A stretch of 64,000 bases of DNA, taken from Chrysemys picta bellii. Its lineage: Eukaryota > Chordata > Testudines > Emydidae. The notes under the pieces were generated by a model that searched no databases, had not been told where the DNA came from, and saw nothing but the letters and a program-made list of their open reading frames with translations. A program made the translations under genes and the position numbers. The DNA lies in NCBI RefSeq assembly GCF_011386835.1, contig NC_088792.1, forward strand, positions 67,209,287-67,273,286. Direction: 5' to 3'. Position 1 is the stretch's first letter; every line of letters begins with the position of its first letter. This document shows positions 58,056 to 64,000 of this stretch, piece after piece.

Positions 58056-61020
58056 CCCTATGTAAAATGACATTTTGAAGTTGAAAGTGCTGATAGTAGG
58101 AAAGCAAGAAACTCAAGCCACATCAGTAAGTGTAAAGTCTCAGGAATGTTAGAGCTTGTTTTGCAAACACAGGGTTTTAAAACAATATGCTGCACAATAC
58201 CACAATATATAGTTTTGATTGGCAATTTCAGTCATTCCAGCCCAAAGCCATACCGAAAATCCATGGTCAATGTGGGAATTCAACTATCTCCTGTGTCCTG
58301 GTGCAGCGCACAGGACTCCCTGTGTCCTGGTGCAGCGCACAAGAACTCCACTTATATTGTAAGTTAGTTTAATAGGTCCTACTCTTAACTTGCTGCCTCA
58401 TCAGTTAGTTTTTTCGTTAGAACTTGAGATTCTACCTTGTAAAGTAACAATGACATATGTTAAACTACAGTTCACGAGTCTTTCTTGTGATGTTCTGTCG
58501 TGTTCTATCGGTAATATCCACAATGGTGGTGCTTGAATCTCGTTGGGTTATGTGACAACTGAAAAAGGCATTGTCCTCTTCTGTTGGTCTTTATTTTGTC
58601 TGCATAGATAGGAAATTATTTTGTATTTCATGCTAATTAGTAGCATGACTTGTTTTGATTCATCATGTGAAAGGTATTTATGAGAACTCCCAAATGAGTC
58701 ACCTACACAAATACACAAGGTAAAGCAACCTGCATTTTATAAGAGCTGAAAGTCAAAGCAGAACATCTTTATATCAAAGATAGCCCTTTGGTCTATAAGA
58801 GCTTGAGCTTGTGGCCCTCTTTGTTAATGAACTGCATAGAAATCTGGTGGCAAATAATAGGTTGTAAGCAGTAGCTTGCTGGAACAGTCATGTTAAATTC
58901 ATGTTTACTTGGTCAGATTGCAAACTGGTAGACATTTATTTAAAATGTACACCACATGAATGTCTGAGGTAATAGGTGGATATTGTAATGTGTTTGTTTA
59001 AAAAATATTTTACCAGGAGGGTCTTTGGAGATGAAATATTTCATTTTCAAGTGTGTCCTGGGTATTGGAAGAAGAGGAGGGGGAAGTAAAGAGGGATTTG
59101 GGGAACGTAAAATACCACAGAAAGCAAGATTTTCCAAGGAAAACATGAGGAAGCTTGGTATGAGCATTTAATGCATGCTACAGTTTTTAAAAGGAAACAT
59201 TAATGGTGAAACGTGCCCTCAAAGGACAAGTCTGTCATAAATTTCATGTCACAAAATTACCTGTCAGTGAGATTATGTTAAATAATGTAGAATTGTTACT
59301 GGTTTTTGAGGGAGGGGAGGGAAAAACATTATAACTTTATGGGAGAATGTTCAAAGTATTTAGAGTAGAGCATACAAATCCCATTATTGTTAATGGGATT
59401 TGTGCGCTCAACTCCCCTGAAACTGCATTTAAAAAATGTTGCTATTGCTATTCATTCCCAAAGTATAGATATAGCAAGAGAGCAGTGAAAGCCAAAATTT
59501 TTCACTTCAGGAATTTTTTATTATGCTCTGGACAGAGAGTATCTTACTAGCAGCCTGTGTGTACTACAACACGATTAAAGTCTAGAAGCATTTATTTTCC
59601 CTTCCTTCAGAAATAGCCAAACAAACAAAAACTGATTTGACATGCCATGGAAAAATCCATTCATATTATCAGCAAGAGTGAGGAATATTACTGCCTCAGC
59701 TACAGTTAGACGCAGGGTGATGAGCATTTATTTGTCTACTTTGACTCAAGACAGATTTTAGCATGGTAGGATTGGAATTGTTAATACATTGTTGAGGAGC
59801 ATATGTTGATATATTGTGACTGGAACTTAGACCACTTTCTAAGCCAGAGAAGAGAATACAGCAGAGAATGCTATGAAGGTGGAGGGCAAAGGAGGAAAGG
59901 GGAAAAACATTCAATTAAGGCTTAAATACGACCAAACATGTTGCCATGGGATTTGATCTTATCCTCTTTACAAGGGAAAACTTATGACTCATGGATGTTA
60001 AATGATCAAGTCATTACTCACTTATGGAATAACAAAAAAAATCATGGATACCTTTTATGGGATTTTTATAAATAATGATTAATGCCCAGTATTTGTGTAT
60101 ATAAATACCAAGTAAAGACATGCTGCAATCTAAAGTTCACTACATGCTTCGCTTCTTCTGTGTGATTGTTGAGAAATACTTACCATTGATTGATTAAATA
60201 CCCTCACGTTCTCCTTTTTAAAAGCTGTTTTATTCATTTATTCATACTGAGTTAACACATTTGTTCCATATATATATAAAAATACTGGACCAATCTAAAA
60301 TATAGGAGAACTAGGAGCAGATCCTAGGCAGCTGTTAAGGAGCGCACAGCACAACTCAGAAGGGAGATGTGCAAAGGTAATTTTTAAGCCACCTTCTCCT
60401 TGCCCAAATCTGGGCTAGCTGTGCAGTTTTCCAGCTTCCCTAGCAGACTTACACCAGCTGCCAACTGTCTGAAGGGCTGATGCACCTTTTCCCACAGTGA
60501 TGCTCTCCATGTCAGTTGTGGAGGAAGGGTGTAGGAGCCATTATACTGGCTTTGCACCACTGGTGGATCTCCTTACATTTGAGCCAACTGCAGTGCTGCC
60601 TCATGCCTCTGATCTAGCGTGGCTCAGCGGCAGCTCAGCCTGTGACCTGGGCTAGTTCATGCTTTGTTTTTGCTCTAGCACTACTCTCATCTATATGGTT
60701 TTAAAAATTCTGCTGTAGTTCAATTTATGATCCTAACTTTTATGTATAGGGAGGGGTCTGTGTTATTGTAATGCCATATGGTCTTCCTGTGGATTCCAGG
60801 GATTTCTGTGGATATGCTCCAGATTCACCCTGGTGTAACTGAGAATTAAAACTGGCCCATGATCTTTAGGCAGATCTCTCTCTCCTACCTTTCCCTCCTA
60901 CCTCCAGCAGCCTTTCCAAATGGCACTGTTTCTTCTGGCTTGTGGGCAGATACATTGAGAGAGCACCCATCACCCTAGCTGGCCAGGAGCTATTGCAGCA
61001 AGCTTCAGCTGGTAGAACTC
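58056..61020. other. Intron; one small tandem duplication
   Basis: 58291-58319 and 58320-58348 form a direct duplication of a 29-bp unit (22 identical leading bases ctgtgtcctggtgcagcgca plus ca). Nothing else recognised. Confidence 0.45.
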
Positions 61021-61028
61021 CTTCTGCC

Positions 61029-61299
61029 CAGGGCCGGCGCTTCCACTAGGCGACCCTGGGTGGTCGCCTAGGGCAGCAGGATTTGGGGGGTGGCATTTTG
61101 CCACCCTCGGCGGAAATTCAGTGGTGGGGGGTCCGTCCGCTCCGGGTCTTCGGCGGAAATTCGGCGGCGGGTCCTTCACTCGCTCCGGGACCCGCCGCCA
61201 AAGTGCCCCAAAGACGTGGAGCAGAAGGACCCCCGCCGCCGAATGCTCAGAGGAGGAGCGCTGCCGCCTAGGGCGGCAAAAACCCTGGTGCCACTCCTG
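61029..61299. mobile_element. GC-rich hAT-type element with exact 8-bp target duplication
   Basis: It starts cagggccggcgcttcc and ends ccctggtgccactcctg. Flanked by CTTCTGCC at 61021-61028 and 61300-61307, exact. Internal arms pair (tggtcgcctagggcagc against ccgcctagggcggca). 271 bp, non-coding. Confidence 0.85.
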
Positions 61300-61307
61300 C
61301 TTCTGCC

Positions 61308-62194
61308 AACTCCATTCTCACCTGCCTCTAACTAGGCACCCACAGTTTTGTCCTCCCTTTCCTTCCCTCATCCCCAGTGGTTTCTGCTGTTTCCATTGCT
61401 CCCCCACTTGCCTTAGCTTTGCTGCTACTGTAAGGAACTCCCTTACCTGCTCATCTCCTGCACCAGTACCGCCACCTGCATGGCTCATTTCAGCCTCCTT
61501 CTAACAGTCTCTCTGAATCCTCACTAGTTTACCCCTTCTCACCTGCTACTCTCCCCTTTGTATTATTCCTTTTTCCTTGGCCCTCTGGATTCCCTGTCCA
61601 TCTCCTCACTGCATGCAACAGCAGCTCCACCAATGCAGCCATTACCTTAGCTTCCCTCCATTTTCACCTTCTCCCAGCTGCCCCTTGTTTCATACCCTCC
61701 CCTCCTCCAGTCCTGAACTAAGAGGAAGAAAAAATGAGGAATAAAGGAGAGGTGGAATTTCCAGGGGGTTTTTACAGAGAGAAAATGGCTAGCTTTGCAA
61801 GGGCTTGCATGAACTTCTGAAGTGACACACAGGAGATGTTAACCTTGGCAATTATAATCTTCCAATTTGGGTTTGCTGAAACCAGGCAAACTTACCTTAC
61901 CCTAAGTGAGATACAGCAGAGGCCTATCTGCATCACAAGTTACAAGCTTATTCAGCAGGGGGGTGGGGGGATTTAGTTGTGCAATTCAGTAGTCCATACA
62001 TACCCATGGAAGCTCTTAAAAACTAAACTTAACAAGCTTTGGTATGTGGCAGCTGGGCATATATATTATGAAATAGGACCATTAGTGTGGCACGATCGAG
62101 TACATTTACTGTTTCACCTTCGTAACCCACTTTGCTGTAACTGAGATACTGATCTATGTATGACATTCAAAGCTAGATCCAAATTTACCCTAAA
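61308..62194. other. Intron, nothing identified
   Basis: C/T-rich first half, then AT-rich. No gene or classified repeat. Confidence 0.4.
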
Positions 62195-63055
62195 TTCATA
62201 GACTCATAAGACTGGAAGGGACCTTGAGAGGTCATCTAGTCCAGTCCCCTGCACTTATGGCAGGACTAAGTATTATTTAGACCATCCCTGACGGGTGTTT
62301 GTCTAGCCTGCTCTTAAAAATCTGCAATGATGGAGATTCCACAACCTCCCTAGGCAATTTGTTCCAGTGTTTAACCACCCTGACAATTAGGAAGTTTTTC
62401 CGAATGTCCAACCTAAACCGCCCTTGCTGTAATTTAAGCCCATTGCTTCTTGTCCTATCCTCAGAGGTTAAGAAAAACAATTTTTCTCCCTCCTCCTTGT
62501 AACAACCTTTTATGTACTTGAAAACTGTTATCATGTCGCCGCTTAGTCTTCTCTTTTCCAGATTTAACAAACCCACTATGACCCCCAGGCCCCATTCTAC
62601 AGTACACCTTTCTAGGCAGTCATTTCCCAATTTGTATGTGTGCAACTGATCCTAAGTGGAGTTCTTTGCATTTGTCCATATTGAATTTCATTCTATTTAC
62701 TTCAGACCATTTCTCCACTTTGCCCAGATCATTTTGAATTTTAGTCCTATCCTCCAAAGCACTTGCAATTGCTGCCAGCTTGGTATTGTCTCCAAATTTT
62801 ATAAGTGTGCTCTCTCTGCCATTATCTAAATCATGGTGAACATATTGAACAGACCTGGACCCAGAACTGATCCCTGTGGGACTCCACTTGATATGCCCTT
62901 CCAGCTTGACTGTGAACCTCTGATAATTACTCTCTGGGAACTGTTTTCCAACGAGTTATGCACCCACCATATAGTAGCTCCATCTAGATTGTATTTCCCT
63001 AGTTTGTTTATGAGAAGGTTGTGCAAGGGAGTATCAAAAGCTTTATTGAAGTCAG
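62195..63055 (-). mobile_element. CR1 LINE, 5'-truncated, older copy
   Basis: The + strand begins ttcatagactcataagactg then gaagggaccttgagaggtca, the reverse complement of a CR1 3' end of a different subfamily from 15838. The minus strand encodes [20 protein letters not shown] and VVKHWNKLPREVVESP (62277-62645), then after frameshifts SSGVPQGSVLGPGLFN (62826-63026), part of the RT palm. The FADD region between them is disrupted. The copy stops abruptly at about 63055. Confidence 0.9.
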
Positions 63056-64000
63056 GTGTGTTCAGTTTTAGGGTTCTGGTTCAGGCCTTGTATAAAGATT
63101 GGTCTAAATTGCGAATCACCTCAGAACTTTTCCATAGTTCTGTGTGGGCAAGTTCATGTGTTTCATTCAAATCTGGGGTTTAAATTCATCTATAATTTTT
63201 ATGCCATCTTCAGATTCATGAAGACTTCTCTTCAGAAAATCAAAATACAAAATCTCTTCAAGGAATTCTTGAACATTCTTAAGGACTGTTAGGTTAGGAA
63301 TTGGCCATGTCAGGCAAGGAAGTGGGATACGTTTTCAGAGCTTGACCTGCATTCCCCAGAGGGAAGAAACATTTAGAAGGAAATCTGTGGAACCGGTATT
63401 CTCAGTCCGTGAAAAATTACCAGAGACTGGGATGTTAGAAAATCCTTACTGACATTGATTCCTACCACCCAGCTAGATAGTGCTTTATCAGATGGACAAA
63501 CTGTATTTTTAGGTCAATTTATCCTGGATGCCAAAAAATACATGTGGCCTCTGCTTTCTTGTTAATTCTATTTCCATGGCAAAGTATGTACCTATGTCTG
63601 TGTGTGTTTGTGGGAGATTTAAAATATTGGGCAATAAAATCTAGTATTTTCCCCTGTATGAGTCTAGCTGGTCTATGATATCGCATGTGTTAAAATAACA
63701 TTCACACACTTTGATGGTTATTCTAACTTCTGCAACCAGTCATGGAGATGTGTGCTGAATCAATGCACCTGTGGAACCACCATCCCTGATAATGAGAATT
63801 AGGCAGGTACATAGGTTTATACAGAGAAAATATATATTCCACTCTGTGAAATGCAAGCAGTAGAGAATCTATTGGAGTACACCGAAAATAATAATTTATG
63901 GGAGAGAGCATATAAAATACAGTATGTAACAGAGAAAAGAGAAATAATACCTTTATTTTCACTTCTTAGGAAGACCTGATGTATAGAAATTCATGCAGAC
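63056..64000. other. Intron to the window end, nothing identified
   Basis: AT-rich intronic sequence. A gggttctggttcaggcc phrase near 63070 resembles the TIR repeat at 50893. The next CREB5 exon is not within the window. Confidence 0.4.

Overview
The window is vertebrate, intron-dominated DNA. One protein-coding exon is recognisable, at 20285-20457 on the + strand. It encodes 57 codons plus two bases of CREB5 (cAMP-responsive element binding protein 5), and it has a clean acceptor (long pyrimidine tract ending in CAG) and a GTATGT donor. Everything else reads as the two large introns that flank this exon. The repeat fauna fits a reptile, most likely a turtle: CR1 LINEs with the typical octamer-type 3' ends, CORE-SINE/MIR copies, many hAT-type non-autonomous DNA transposons, and repeats that look like Penelope-like element (PLE) termini carrying hammerhead-ribozyme motifs. 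A crocodilian is not excluded. The organism call is inference from repeat families, not from a search.

Layout. 1-20284 is the upstream intron. It holds a short terminal-inverted-repeat (TIR) element (1336-1503), a three-level nest of transposons (4408-5970) with an apparent solo LTR at its core, a CORE-SINE (about 6176-6455), a near-perfect palindromic PLE-type insertion with a 12-bp target duplication (10050-10349), an old LINE broken by a SINE tail (14385-15040), a 2-kb CR1 copy with a long open reverse-transcriptase frame (15838-17875), and a palindromic MITE interrupted by a second PLE palindrome (18180-18667).

20458-64000 is the downstream intron. It holds a 1.48-kb hAT element with long inverted arms and a decayed transposase (22650-24129), a third PLE palindrome with a 12-bp target duplication and the best-preserved hammerhead core (40182-40399), an old LINE endonuclease fragment abutting a 395-bp C/T-rich tract (about 41990-42790), and a cluster of nested GC-rich elements with exact or near-exact 8-bp target duplications (43062-43312, 43427-43679, 54099-54719, 61029-61299). 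It also has an L1/Tx1-like ORF1 remnant (49333-49745, minus) and a second CR1 (62195-63055, minus).

No tRNA, rRNA, CRISPR array, operon or bacterial-type gene was seen. Apart from the CREB5 exon, all long open frames appear to be transposon-derived or chance. The most unusual signal is the set of inverted, palindromic PLE-type repeats whose arms place a hammerhead-like fold next to the centre of symmetry. Three are flanked by duplicated target sites of about 12 bp.
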